A stretch of DNA of 64,000 nt, taken from NCBI GenBank assembly GCA_963713085.1, contig CAVQKQ010000013.1:1-64000 (forward strand), in the 5' to 3' direction. Made by a program: the position numbers and the translations under genes. Below the pieces are notes generated by a model. It was given only the letters and a program-made list of their open reading frames with translations. It did not search any database and was not told where the DNA came from. Source of the stretch: PFJX01 sp963713085. Lineage in GTDB: Bacteria > Pseudomonadota > Gammaproteobacteria > Burkholderiales > Thiobacillaceae. The stretch's first letter is position 1. Each line of letters begins with the position of its first letter. Positions 51,460-59,896 of the stretch are shown here, in pieces.

Positions 51460-52941
51460 ATGAACCAATGTCCTGTCATGACCACCTATGCCGGCATCCC
51501 CGTCGCCGACAACCAGAATTCCATCACCGCCGGTGAACGCGGCCCGGTGCTGATGCAGGATTTCCAACTGCTGGAGAAGATGGCCCACTTCAACCGGGAG
51601 CGGGTGCCCGAGCGGGTAGTCCACGCCAAGGGCGCCGGCGCTTACGGCAGCTTCACCGTCACCGGCGACATCAGCCGGTACACCCGCGCCAAGCTGTTTG
51701 CCAAGGTTGGCAACAGGTGCGAGACCTTCGCCCGCTTCTCCACCGTGGCCGGCGAGCAGGGTTCCGCGGACACCGCCCGGGACCCGCGCGGATTCGCCAT
51801 CAAGTTCTACACCGAGGAAGGCAACTGGGACATGGTGGGCAACAACACCCCCGTGTTCTTCATCCGCGATCCGCTCAAGTTCTCCGACTTCATCCACAGC
51901 CAGAAGCGCCTGCCGCAAAGCGGCTTGCGCGACAACACCATGCAGTGGGACTTCTGGAGCCTGTCGCCGGAATCCCTGCACCAGGTCACCTGGTTGTTCG
52001 GCGACCGGGGCATCCCGGCCGACTATCGCCACATGAACGGCTACGGCAGCCATACCTACAGCCTGTGGAACGAAAAGGGCGAACGCTACTGGGTGAAGTG
52101 GCACTTCAAGACCGTGCAGGGCATCAGGAACCTCACCGCCGAGGAGGCCGGCCGCATCGCCGGCGAGGACCTGGATGCGCACCGCCGCGACCTGTACGCG
52201 GCCATCGAGCGGGGCGATTTCCCGAAATGGCGACTGATGGTGCAGGTCATGCCGGAGCGGGAAGCGGTGACCTATCACCTCAACCCCTTCGACCTCACCA
52301 AGGTCTGGCCCCATATCGACTACCCGCTGATGGAAGTGGGCATCCTTGAACTCAACCGCAATCCGAGGAACTACTTCGCGGAAGTGGAACAGGCCGCCTT
52401 CGAGCCCTCCAACCAACCCCCGGGATTCGGCGCCTCGCCGGACAAGATGCTGCAGGCCCGGCTCATGTCCTACCCGGACGCCCACCGCTACCGGATCGGC
52501 ATCAACTACGGCGCCCTGGACGTGAACAAGCCGCGCTGCCCGATGCACAGCTACCACCGGGACGGCCAGATGCGTTTCGACGGAAATACAGGTGGCAACG
52601 GCAACGCCGGCGACCGGTACGTGCCCAACTACCAGCCCAACAGCTTCGGCGGGCCTATCGACGGCACGGTATCCAAGGAGCCGCCGCTGAAGATCACCGG
52701 CAACGCCGACCGCTACGACCATCGGGTGGACAACGACGACTACACCCAGGCCGGCAACCTCTACCGCCTTATGGGTCCCGAGGAACGCGCCCGGCTGGTG
52801 AGCAACCTGGTGGGCGCCTTAAAGCCGGTGCCGCGCGAGATCCAGGCGCGCCAGGTCATCCACTTCCACAAGGCCGATCCGGAGTACGGCGCGGGGGTGG
52901 CCAAGGGCCTGGGTATCGACATCCGGGAAGTGTTCGGTTGA
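51460..52941 (+). CDS. katA: Monofunctional haem catalase (KatA type)
   Basis: 493 residues, small-subunit clade. Active His in ERVVHAKGAGAYGSF, FARFSTVAGEQGSADTARDP RGFAIKFYTEEGNWD, and proximal haem Tyr in RLMSYPDAHRYRIGINYGAL. Converts H2O2 to water and oxygen in the cytoplasm. RBS AAGGAG. An OxyR gene at 37.8 kb could regulate it; the upstream TCATTGGAATGA palindrome (near 51370) is only a candidate site. Confidence 0.95.
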   Translation: MNQCPVMTTYAGIPVADNQNSITAGERGPVLMQDFQLLEKMAHFNRERVPERVVHAKGAGAYGSFTVTGDISRYTRAKLFAKVGNRCETFARFSTVAGEQGSADTARDPRGFAIKFYTEEGNWDMVGNNTPVFFIRDPLKFSDFIHSQKRLPQSGLRDNTMQWDFWSLSPESLHQVTWLFGDRGIPADYRHMNGYGSHTYSLWNEKGERYWVKWHFKTVQGIRNLTAEEAGRIAGEDLDAHRRDLYAAIERGDFPKWRLMVQVMPEREAVTYHLNPFDLTKVWPHIDYPLMEVGILELNRNPRNYFAEVEQAAFEPSNQPPGFGASPDKMLQARLMSYPDAHRYRIGINYGALDVNKPRCPMHSYHRDGQMRFDGNTGGNGNAGDRYVPNYQPNSFGGPIDGTVSKEPPLKITGNADRYDHRVDNDDYTQAGNLYRLMGPEERARLVSNLVGALKPVPREIQARQVIHFHKADPEYGAGVAKGLGIDIREVFG

Positions 52942-52956
52942 ACCTCCTGAAACCCC

Positions 52957-52978
52957 GCCCGTCCTAACCAGGACGGGC
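52957..52978 (+). terminator. Hairpin between katA and the 28-codon ORF
   Basis: GCCCGTCC-TAACCA-GGACGGGC, perfect 8-bp stem but no T run, so it may be an attenuator, an RNA processing or stability element rather than a full terminator. Confidence 0.45.
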
Positions 52979-52999
52979 ATCAACGACAAGGAGCAGATC

Positions 53000-53086
53000 A
53001 TGCGAACAGCGCATAAATGGCAAAGTTGGCTGGCCGTCTTTTCCCAAGCCCTGTCCGATTTCGGCATCGGCCTGGCCGGTGGTTGA
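53000..53086 (+). CDS. 28-residue small ORF downstream of katA
   Basis: MRTAHKWQSWLAVFSQALSD then FGIGLAGG, stop at 53084-53086. A good RBS (AAGGAG) lies 6 bp before the ATG. The peptide is amphipathic to hydrophobic, perhaps membrane-associating. It sits between katA and cfa, after a hairpin. Could be a real small protein or a leader peptide; I recognise no family. Confidence 0.5.
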   Translation: MRTAHKWQSWLAVFSQALSDFGIGLAGG

Positions 53087-53198
53087 ACGGTGGAGGGCGC
53101 GGCGGTTTCCTGAGGGTGCAAATACCTGGCCGGGTGGTATATTTTCAAACTGGGGAACACCCATAGGAAGACTGAACAGCGGCACGGAGGATAGGCCC

Positions 53199-54371
53199 AT
53201 GCAAGAGTTCACCAATCCGGATGGCGCATTGCCTTGGCAAGACACCAAGCGGCCAGCCCCCCCGGCCATGCTGCGGGACGCCGTTGCCAAGGCCGGCATC
53301 CACTTCAACGGCGACGACCCCTGGGACGTCCAGGTCAACGACGCCAGCGTCTATCGGCGGATCATCACCAAGGGCTCACTGGGTTTCGGCGAGGCCTACA
53401 TGGACGGCCTTTGGGAATGCGAGCGCCTGGACCAGCTGTTCACCCGCCTGCTCGCCATCGACGCCGACCGGACCCTCGGCGGCGGCGCCTGGGTGCGCCT
53501 GGCGGGCGACGTACTGCGCCATGTCCTGTTCAACCTGCAATCCGCCCGACGCGCCTTCCAGGTCGGCGAGCAGCACTACGACATCGGCAACGACGTGTTC
53601 CAGGCCATGCTGGACCCCACCATGAGCTACTCCTGCGCCTACTGGAAGGATGCCGCCGACCTGGCCCAGGCCCAGCTCGACAAGCTGGACCTGATCTGCC
53701 GCAAGCTGGACCTGCAACCCGGCGAGCGGGTGCTGGAGATCGGCTGCGGCTGGGGCGGACTGGCGCGCCACGCCGCGCAGAACTACGGCGTCGAGGTATT
53801 CGGCGTCACCGTCTCCAGGGAGCAGCGCGCCCTGGCCCTGGAACGCTGCGCCGGCCTGCCGGTGCAAATCGAACTGATGGACTACCGCGACATCACCGGC
53901 CAGTTCGACAAGGCCGTGTCCGTGGGCATGTTCGAGCACGTCGGCCCCAAGAACTACGCCGTCTATTTCGACACGGTGCGGCAGGCCCTCAAGGACGACG
54001 GCCTGTTCCTGCTCCACACCATCGGCACCTACGACACCAGCACCCGGACGGACGCCTGGGTCGACAAATACATCTTCCCCAACGGCCGCCTGCCCTCGAC
54101 CAAGCAACTGGCCGTGGTCATGGAAGACCGCTTCCTGGTCGAGGACTGGCACAACTTCGGCCCGGACTACGACCGCACCCTGATGGCCTGGTTCAGCAAT
54201 TTCGACCGCGCCTGGCCGGACCTGCAGGACAAGTACGACAAGCGCTTCTACCGCATGTGGAAGTACTACCTGATGTGCTGCGCCGGCTTCTTCCGCTCGC
54301 GCCAAGGCCAGCTCTGGCAGATCGTGATGAGCAAGCGGCAGCGGAGCGGGGTGTATCGGTCGGTGCGTTGA
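53199..54371 (+). CDS. cfa: Cyclopropane-fatty-acyl-phospholipid synthase
   Basis: 390 residues. Start at 53199 after CGGAGG. Cfa hallmarks: GFGEAYMDGLWECERLDQLF, GEQHYDIGNDVFQAMLDPTM SYSCAYWK, SAM site VLEIGCGWGGLARHAA, SVGMFEHVGPKNY. Adds a methylene from SAM to lipid double bonds in membranes, helping acid and oxidative stress survival; fits the catalase neighbour. Confidence 0.95.
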   Translation: MQEFTNPDGALPWQDTKRPAPPAMLRDAVAKAGIHFNGDDPWDVQVNDASVYRRIITKGSLGFGEAYMDGLWECERLDQLFTRLLAIDADRTLGGGAWVRLAGDVLRHVLFNLQSARRAFQVGEQHYDIGNDVFQAMLDPTMSYSCAYWKDAADLAQAQLDKLDLICRKLDLQPGERVLEIGCGWGGLARHAAQNYGVEVFGVTVSREQRALALERCAGLPVQIELMDYRDITGQFDKAVSVGMFEHVGPKNYAVYFDTVRQALKDDGLFLLHTIGTYDTSTRTDAWVDKYIFPNGRLPSTKQLAVVMEDRFLVEDWHNFGPDYDRTLMAWFSNFDRAWPDLQDKYDKRFYRMWKYYLMCCAGFFRSRQGQLWQIVMSKRQRSGVYRSVR

Positions 54372-54777
54372 ACTGGACCGGCAGAACATCTGCCGTGGCC
54401 CCCATCACGGCGGGATCGCCCATATCGCTATCGGTTACTCGTCATGTCCTGACGGCTGGCCGCATCGTGCGACGCCGGGGCCAGCCTGATCGGAGAGGCG
54501 CGTCCGGGAAGCTTCGGCGGATGTCCGCGCACAACGATGGTCTTGCCAACGAGATTTATGTGCGAAAGGCCGGTGCTTTGGCGCGCGGAAGGACAGGCGA
54601 GCGACTTACCATTTCGCGCCCCTACGTCTACGAAGCAGCGGATTTCTTAAAGAGCCTGGTTCGGAACCTAACTGGCGACGCTTGCGACCGTTTGCAGAAG
54701 CAGTGAGCTGTCTAACTCTAGGTCGAGCGGACGCGCAGAAAGCGCACGCCACTCACCTTCACGTTGGTCGTCTCGGA
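54372..54777. other. 406-bp gap between cfa and yoeB
   Basis: Drops in G+C content towards the right. A possible 61-codon ORF (54521-54706, MSAHNDGLANEIYVRKAGAL) has a weak RBS and no recognised homologue; I do not trust it as a gene. It marks the left end of a lower-GC accessory patch. Confidence 0.35.
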
Positions 54778-55032
54778 TCAGTAGTGGAACCGGAGTTGCA
54801 CGATTTCGAGCGCATCATCCACCACGCGATACACCATGCGATGTTCATCCGTGATCCGCCGCGACCAGAATCCTGACAGCGCGTGCTTCAATGGCTCGGG
54901 CTTGCCCACGCCGCCGAAGGGTTCGCGCTGCGTCGCGCGGATCAGCCTGTTGATCCGTTCCGTCATGCGCCTGTCCTGCTTTTGCCAATGGAGGTAATCC
55001 TCCCATGCCTCGTCCGCGAAGATCAGCTTCAC
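54778..55032 (-). CDS. yoeB: YoeB-type endoribonuclease toxin
   Basis: 84 residues: MKLIFADEAWEDYLHWQKQD, INRLIRATQREPFGGVGKPE PLKHALSGFWSRRITDEHRM VYRV, ending LEIVQLRFHY. Canonical YoeB. Cleaves ribosome-bound mRNA. Overlaps the antitoxin stop by 4 bp. Confidence 0.93.
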   Translation of the reverse strand: MKLIFADEAWEDYLHWQKQDRRMTERINRLIRATQREPFGGVGKPEPLKHALSGFWSRRITDEHRMVYRVVDDALEIVQLRFHY

Positions 55033-55280
55033 TCGGCCAGCTTCCGCTCGACGCCTTTTCCCGCGTTCAATTGCGCGACGGCGGAGAGGAGGCGCTTGGC
55101 GTTGGCGGGCGTCCGCAACAGATAGGCCGTTTCCTCAAGCGCCTTGTAGTCTTCGAGCGAAAGCATCACGACGGACTGTTCGCCGTTGCGGGTGATGATC
55201 AAGGCTTCGTGGTCATTGCAAACCCGATCCATTGCGCTGGCGAGGTTCGCGCGAACGGTGGTATAGGTAATCGCGTCCAT
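55029..55280 (-). CDS. yefM: YefM/Phd-type antitoxin
   Basis: 83 residues: MDAITYTTVRANLASAMDRV CNDHEALIITRNGEQSVVML SLEDYKALEETAYLLRTPA. Typical YefM, first gene of the pair, RBS AAGGAG. Represses its own promoter via the TGTACA sites next to it. Confidence 0.93.
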   Translation of the reverse strand: MDAITYTTVRANLASAMDRVCNDHEALIITRNGEQSVVMLSLEDYKALEETAYLLRTPANAKRLLSAVAQLNAGKGVERKLAE

Positions 55281-55294
55281 GATGGGCTCCTTAA

Positions 55295-55313
55295 TTGTAC
55301 GGTTTACTGTACA
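55295..55313. promoter_or_regulatory. yefM-yoeB operator with TGTACA core
   Basis: TTGTAC (55295-55300) and TGTACA (55308-55313) flank GGTTTAC; the TGTACA hexamers match known YefM operator cores. 15 bp before the yefM start. Confidence 0.65.
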
Positions 55314-55355
55314 GATCCATATGCCGGGTGTCCAGTGTCGCCAGGACGCCCAAGC

Positions 55356-55394
55356 TTGACGCTGTAGAAAACCCCAACATCCCCACCCCGACGA
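55356..55394. repeat. Left copy of an approximate direct repeat
   Basis: TTGAC..TGTAGAA.ACCCCAACA.CCC; a related copy lies at 56704-56743, same orientation, about 75% identity over roughly 40 bp by eye. The two copies flank the PEP-CTERM gene and the IS remnant. Confidence 0.4.
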
Positions 55395-55505
55395 AAAGAA
55401 AAACTTCCCGCTTTTTCATTGCTATGTGCGTTATCGCACAGAGCGCAACGGGAATATGCTGAAATAGTTCGGCTCCGAATCGCGCCGCCCCAGGAGCCGC
55501 AAATC

Positions 55506-56225
55506 ATGTCGAATCCCAATCACAGAATCGTTCCGTGCACGGCGCTATTGCTGATATTCGCGTCTATTTCCCATTCAGCCACGGCGACGCCGCTTGTTAC
55601 TCCAGTCAATGCGGGAAGCGAAATAACGCTCGCCACCATTCTGGATACCATTATGAAAAGCGATGGCATCTCACTGGAGCGGGTAAGCGATAGCAAAGAC
55701 GAATTCTGGTCGTTGGCTGGAGACGGCACGGTGCTCGCAAGAGCGCGATATGCCGGGTTGAACAATTATTTCGGTGTTATTCCGGGAACCGAGAGCGGTC
55801 TCGTTGGTTTTCAGGCCTTGGTTGGCTCTCTGAGTGGTAATGGCATCGTCGGTGGGGACGGTGCTGAAACTTTGTTTCCTGTATTGAGCGGGGACTTCCG
55901 ACTGGCGATTAGTGGGCCACAAGGGCAAATTTGGAGTTCGCTCGCAAGCGATAACACCGATTTCATGGATCACATGGTGACATGGATCGACACACAAGAT
56001 TCAAACCATTACTTCGTCGCTTTCGAAGATTACAAATTTCCCAGCGGCGACGGCGACTTCAACGATATTGTTCTTGAACTCCGCAACGTTGTTGATGGGC
56101 CGCTATACATACCGGAACCAGGCACGCTTCCCTTGACCGTTCTCGGATTGGCGGGACTCGGCATCACCTTCCGGCGCAAAGGGCTGGGTTTTGGTATGGC
56201 AAATATCGGCAATGGGCCTACCTGA
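55506..56225 (+). CDS. Exported DUF4114 protein with PEP-CTERM anchor
   Basis: 239 residues from ATG 55506 (RBS AGGAG). Signal peptide (CTALLLIFASISHSATATPL), DUF4114-like domain with acidic HYFVAFEDYKFPSGDGDFND (possible Ca2+ site), and C-terminal PEP-CTERM anchor PEPGTLPLTVLGLAGLGITF followed by RRK. Exosortase would process it to the cell surface, often tied to exopolysaccharide; the rfb/manC cluster suits this. G+C is lower than the core. Confidence 0.9.
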   Translation: MSNPNHRIVPCTALLLIFASISHSATATPLVTPVNAGSEITLATILDTIMKSDGISLERVSDSKDEFWSLAGDGTVLARARYAGLNNYFGVIPGTESGLVGFQALVGSLSGNGIVGGDGAETLFPVLSGDFRLAISGPQGQIWSSLASDNTDFMDHMVTWIDTQDSNHYFVAFEDYKFPSGDGDFNDIVLELRNVVDGPLYIPEPGTLPLTVLGLAGLGITFRRKGLGFGMANIGNGPT

Positions 56226-56471
56226 AAATGCCCACGCAAGGCACCACATACGTACGTGACTTTCTGAAGAAACTGTTCGCACACATCCTTTCCGGCCGTA
56301 GCAACGCCCACTCCCATGTCGACGTGCATATGCGGGTGTGTCTGCCGGATGCATCCTTCTGTACCTCATGGGCCGCCAGATCCATATATGTGCGCGCTAT
56401 CATGACCCGGCCCCCTCAAGCCGTATCAAATAACAGTTGAGGAGTCCGTCTCCCCATGGAGAATGACGGAC
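56226..56471. other. Gap after the PEP-CTERM gene
   Basis: About 245 bp of mixed sequence with no supported gene or terminator; short ORFs here lack RBS. Leads into an IS remnant. Confidence 0.4.
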
Positions 56472-56615
56472 ATGAAGAAGAGCAGATAAACTGAAGAACA
56501 GATCATTGGATTCCATTGACGCAAGCCGAAGCGGGGATACCGATCAAGGAGCTATGCCGCAAGGGCGGATATAGTGACGCCACGTTCTAACAAATGGCGG
56601 TCAAACGATGCTAGG
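56472..56615 (+). mobile_element. IS3-family transposase OrfA remnant, heavily degraded
   Basis: From ATG 56472: MKKSR, stop, TEEQIIGF, then after a frame change QAEAGIPIKELCRKGGYSDA TF then stop. This matches OrfA of IS3/IS407-like elements (MKKSRFTEEQIIGFLRQAEAG). Several stops and a frameshift leave it dead. No terminal repeats or orfB seen. Confidence 0.75.
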
Positions 56616-56703
56616 CACCCCATCAGAGACACTTTCCTATAACCGCGTGACCGGACTTCCAACTTATCCTTGGTACGGCTCATTGGGGCAGATCAGTTTA
56701 ACA

Positions 56704-56743
56704 TTGACAATGTAGAAGACCCCAACACACCCTGCCCAAAACG
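56704..56743. repeat. Right copy of an approximate direct repeat
   Basis: TTGACAATGTAGAAGACCCC AACACACCC; same orientation as 55356-55394. It lies just upstream of the marC reading frame, on which it may have replaced the original 5' sequence. Confidence 0.4.
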
Positions 56744-56750
56744 ACCGCCC

Positions 56751-57389
56751 GTGCTCCCCGAATGGCATGAATCCCTGAAGATGTTCATCGGCCTGCTGGT
56801 GATCCTGAACCCCATGCTGGCGGTGCCCATGTTCGTCACCCTGACGGAATCCCAGAGCGAGGCCGAGCGCCTTTCCACCGCCCGGCACACCGCACTGGCG
56901 GTGGGCGTGGTGCTCACCGTCTCGGCCCTGCTGGGCCAGGAACTGCTCAGCCTGTTCGGCATCAGCATCGCCTCGTTCCGGGTGGGCGGCGGCCTGCTTA
57001 TTCTGCTCATGGCGGTGGCCATGATGCATGCCCGCGTCAGCGGCGCCCAGCACACCCGAGAGGAAACCGACGAAGCCCTGGAAAAGTCCGACGTGTCGGT
57101 AGTACCCCTGGCCATCCCCCTGCTGGCCGGCCCCGGGGCCATCAGCACCGCCATCATCTACGCCCATCGCGAGTTGTCCTGGCTGCACGCCGTGCTGATC
57201 GGCGAGATCTGGGCCATCGCCTTCCTGGTCTGGTTCACCCTGCGCTCCGCCCTGCCCATCAGCCGCCGCCTGGGCACCACCGGCATCAACATCACCAGCC
57301 GGCTGATGGGCCTGATCCTGGCCGCCATCGCCGTGGAATTCATCGTCAACGGCCTGAAGGCCATGCTGCCGGCGCTCCAGGCCGGTTGA
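56751..57389 (+). CDS. MarC-family integral membrane protein
   Basis: 212 residues from a GTG at 56751 (VLPEWHESLKMFIGLLVILN), six predicted helices: NPMLAVPMFVTLTESQSEAE, GLLILLMAVAMMH, PLAIPLLAGPGAISTAIIYA, GINITSRLMGLILAAIAVEF. Start weakly supported: no RBS, and mobile DNA lies immediately upstream. MarC family function is unknown. Confidence 0.78.
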   Translation: MLPEWHESLKMFIGLLVILNPMLAVPMFVTLTESQSEAERLSTARHTALAVGVVLTVSALLGQELLSLFGISIASFRVGGGLLILLMAVAMMHARVSGAQHTREETDEALEKSDVSVVPLAIPLLAGPGAISTAIIYAHRELSWLHAVLIGEIWAIAFLVWFTLRSALPISRRLGTTGINITSRLMGLILAAIAVEFIVNGLKAMLPALQAG

Positions 57390-57481
57390 AATAACCGGGG
57401 GATGGGGGATTTTCCCCACATCAACCGGGCCGTTGGCGGGCCCGCTCACGCAACCGATTGAAAAATAAAAGCTTCGATCCC

Positions 57482-57497
57482 TGGCACGAAAGTCGCA
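57482..57497 (+). promoter_or_regulatory. Sigma-54 (-24/-12) promoter of the Hsp20 gene
   Basis: TGGCACGAAAGTCGCA, one mismatch to TGGCACR-N4-TTGCA. 65 bp before the ATG at 57562. Confidence 0.7.
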
Positions 57498-57561
57498 ATG
57501 GATTGATCAGACATCGATCCGATCGGGACGATGCCAAGCAATTTTTCGATAGGAGGCAACC

Positions 57562-58125
57562 ATGAAACGCACCATGCTCATTCGCGGCCTCGTCGCCATC
57601 GGACTGCTCACCCTTGCCGGGGTGGCGCTGGGCGAGGCCTTCCTGCTGCATCGCATGGACCGGCGCCTGGACAACCTGGAAGCCCGGCCCGTGCTGGTTC
57701 ATCCCGGCTTCGACCGGGACGGATTCCCGGCTCCCCTCGCCATGAACGGGTTCCACCCCATCTTCGACACCCTGGATCGGGACTTCGCCGCCCTGGACGG
57801 TTTCTGGATGCCCGTCCCGCAGGTGCCCGGGATGCAGCCCACCACCCGGATCGACCGGACCGACAAGGGCTACCGTGTCGAAGTCGCCCTGCCGGGGATG
57901 AAACCCCAGGACGTGAAGGTCAGCGTCGACGGCCAGCTGTTGAGCATCGATGCCCAAGCCCAAGGTAACAGCCGGACCCAGGCAGGCCGGGAGCAGGAGG
58001 ATACCCATTACAGCAGCCGATTCTCCGAGTCCTTCACACTGCCCGGCCCGGTTAATGCCCAGGGCATGCGGGAGACCTTCCAGGACGGCAAGCTGACGGT
58101 GACCCTGCCCCGTGCCAGTGTCTGA
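57562..58125 (+). CDS. Membrane-anchored Hsp20/alpha-crystallin small heat-shock protein
   Basis: 187 residues. N-terminal membrane helix (MLIRGLVAIGLLTLAGVALG), then alpha-crystallin domain (DRTDKGYRVEVALPGMKPQD VKVSVDGQLLSIDAQAQG; FSESFTLPGPVNAQGMRETF QDGKLTVTLPRA). Membrane anchoring is unusual for small heat-shock proteins, so it may protect periplasmic or membrane clients. RBS AGGAGG. Sigma-54 promoter upstream; a GC hairpin follows. Confidence 0.87.
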   Translation: MKRTMLIRGLVAIGLLTLAGVALGEAFLLHRMDRRLDNLEARPVLVHPGFDRDGFPAPLAMNGFHPIFDTLDRDFAALDGFWMPVPQVPGMQPTTRIDRTDKGYRVEVALPGMKPQDVKVSVDGQLLSIDAQAQGNSRTQAGREQEDTHYSSRFSESFTLPGPVNAQGMRETFQDGKLTVTLPRASV

Positions 58126-58142
58126 GTACAGACCCGCTCCCC

Positions 58143-58163
58143 CCGGACCCGGCCGCGGTCCGG
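58143..58163 (+). terminator. GC-rich hairpin after the Hsp20 gene
   Basis: CCGGACC-CGGCCGC-GGTCCGG, no T run. Possible weak terminator. Confidence 0.4.
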
Positions 58164-58243
58164 ATGGGGCATTTGCCCCGCCCCCCCGGTTCAAGACACC
58201 CGGGCACCCGTGATGGCACCCATCGATACAATGGGTTAACCAC

Positions 58244-58259
58244 TGGCACGCGGCTTGCA
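58244..58259 (+). promoter_or_regulatory. Sigma-54 promoter of the zwf operon
   Basis: TGGCACGCGGCTTGCA, a perfect -24/-12 match. 97 bp before the zwf start; preceded by the palindrome TGGGTTAACCA. Confidence 0.85.
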
Positions 58260-58355
58260 GTACAAAATGTCGGTGTCGCCGCGATTCAGGCAGCGGACGA
58301 CACCACAACCTATTTTGCAACCTGTTCACCCACCCATGAACCGGAGTTTCCACCT

Positions 58356-59867
58356 ATGAAACCGAACAGCCCCGACACGCTTCAGGCCCCTGTGGTCTTC
58401 GTCCTGATGGGCGCCGGAGGCGACCTGGCCTGGCGCCTGGTGGTGCCCGCCCTCTATGACCTGTTTCGCGCCGGGCAGTTGCCTGAGCGCTTCATTCTGG
58501 TGGGCGTGGACCGCAACCCGGGCACGACCCAAAGCCTGGCGGAGCGGCTGCGCGAGGGCGTGGTTCAGTTCTCGCGCCACGGCATCACCCAGGAGGCCGA
58601 CTGGACCGCCTTCGCGCAAAAGTTGGACTACCTCCAGGCCGACGTGGACCAGGCCGGCACGCAGTTGGTCCCCCGCCTGGCGGCGTTGGAAAAAGGCTGG
58701 GGCCAGACGCCCCAGCGGGTGTTCTACCTGGCCCTGCCACCTGTGTTTTTCGCCAGCGCGGCGGAAGGCCTGGCGGCGGTCGGCCTGAACCGCCATGGGG
58801 CACGATTGGTTGTGGAGAAGCCCCTGGGCCGCGACCTAACCTCCTATCTGGAACTGGAGCGCGGCCTGGGCCGCCACTTCGCGGAGAGCCAGATCTACCG
58901 CATCGACCATTTCCTCGGCAAGGAGACTTCCCAGAACATCCTGGCCCTACGCTTCGCCAACCCCATCTTCGAGCCGGTCTGGAACCGCAACCACATCGAC
59001 CACATAGCCATCACCGTGGCCGAGACCCTGGGGGTGGAGCACCGGGCCGGCTATTACGAGTCGGCCGGCGCCCTGCGCGACATGGTGCAGAACCACCTGC
59101 TGCAACTGCTCTGCCTGGTGGCCATGGAGCCGCCGGTGATCTACGCCGGCGACGACCTGCGCAACCGGCGCATGGACGTGCTGCATTCCCTGCGCCCCAT
59201 CCCCGCGTCGGAGTTGGAGAAATACGCCGCCCGCGGCCAGTACGGCCCCGGCTGGATCGACGGCCAGGCACTGCCCGGCTACCGCCAGGAACCCGGCGTG
59301 GCGGCAGACTCGAACACCGAGACCTACGCCGCCATCAAGCTGTTCGTGGACAACTGGCGCTGGCAGGACGTGCCCTTCTACCTGCGCACCGGCAAGCGCA
59401 TGGCGGCCCCGGCCTGGGAGATCTCCATACGCTTCCGGCCGGTGCCGCACCGCGCCTTCCCCGCCGCCGCCGGCGAGGCGGACAAACCGGTCAGCCTGAT
59501 CCTGCGCATGCAGCCGGAGGAATCCCTGCGCCTGCGTATCTACGTCAAGGAGCCGGGCAGCCACGAACACCTGCGTCCGGTAAACCTGGATTTCAGCTAT
59601 GCCGATGAATTCATACAGCGTCCGCCGGGGGCCTACGAGACCCTGCTGAAGGACATCTTCGTCGGCGACGTGGGCCTGTTCATGCGCGCCGACCAGGTGG
59701 AGGCGGCCTGGCGTCTGGTGGACCCGGTGTTGCGAGCCTGGCAGGCCGAGACGGCGGCGTTCCCCAACTACCCGGCGGGCACCTGGGGGCCGGACTCGGC
59801 CGATGCCCTCACCGCCGCCGACGGCCACGCCTGGCTTATCCCGGACCTGCGGGTCAGGGAACACTGA
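58356..59867 (+). CDS. zwf: Glucose-6-phosphate 1-dehydrogenase
   Basis: 503 residues. Coenzyme motif GAGGDLAWRLVVPALYDL (GASGDL in most), substrate site YRIDHFLGKETSQNILALRF, then NAVRDMVQNH-like DMVQNHLLQLLCLVAMEPP. Makes 6-phosphogluconolactone and NADPH. Start at 58356 (GGAG upstream). The G for S swap and W in the loop may alter cofactor preference. Leads a likely sigma-54 operon with 59897, 60632 and 63103. Confidence 0.93.
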   Translation: MKPNSPDTLQAPVVFVLMGAGGDLAWRLVVPALYDLFRAGQLPERFILVGVDRNPGTTQSLAERLREGVVQFSRHGITQEADWTAFAQKLDYLQADVDQAGTQLVPRLAALEKGWGQTPQRVFYLALPPVFFASAAEGLAAVGLNRHGARLVVEKPLGRDLTSYLELERGLGRHFAESQIYRIDHFLGKETSQNILALRFANPIFEPVWNRNHIDHIAITVAETLGVEHRAGYYESAGALRDMVQNHLLQLLCLVAMEPPVIYAGDDLRNRRMDVLHSLRPIPASELEKYAARGQYGPGWIDGQALPGYRQEPGVAADSNTETYAAIKLFVDNWRWQDVPFYLRTGKRMAAPAWEISIRFRPVPHRAFPAAAGEADKPVSLILRMQPEESLRLRIYVKEPGSHEHLRPVNLDFSYADEFIQRPPGAYETLLKDIFVGDVGLFMRADQVEAAWRLVDPVLRAWQAETAAFPNYPAGTWGPDSADALTAADGHAWLIPDLRVREH

Positions 59868-59896
59868 GCTCAGGCTTTATTCAGGGAGATAGCGGA

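Noticed and set aside
53087..53198. Longer cfa start at 53079
   Set aside because: In-frame extension is unlike Cfa proteins and overlaps the small ORF; CGGAGG sits right before 53199.
54521..54706. 61-codon ORF after cfa
   Set aside because: Weak RBS and no recognisable motif; noted only in the gap description.
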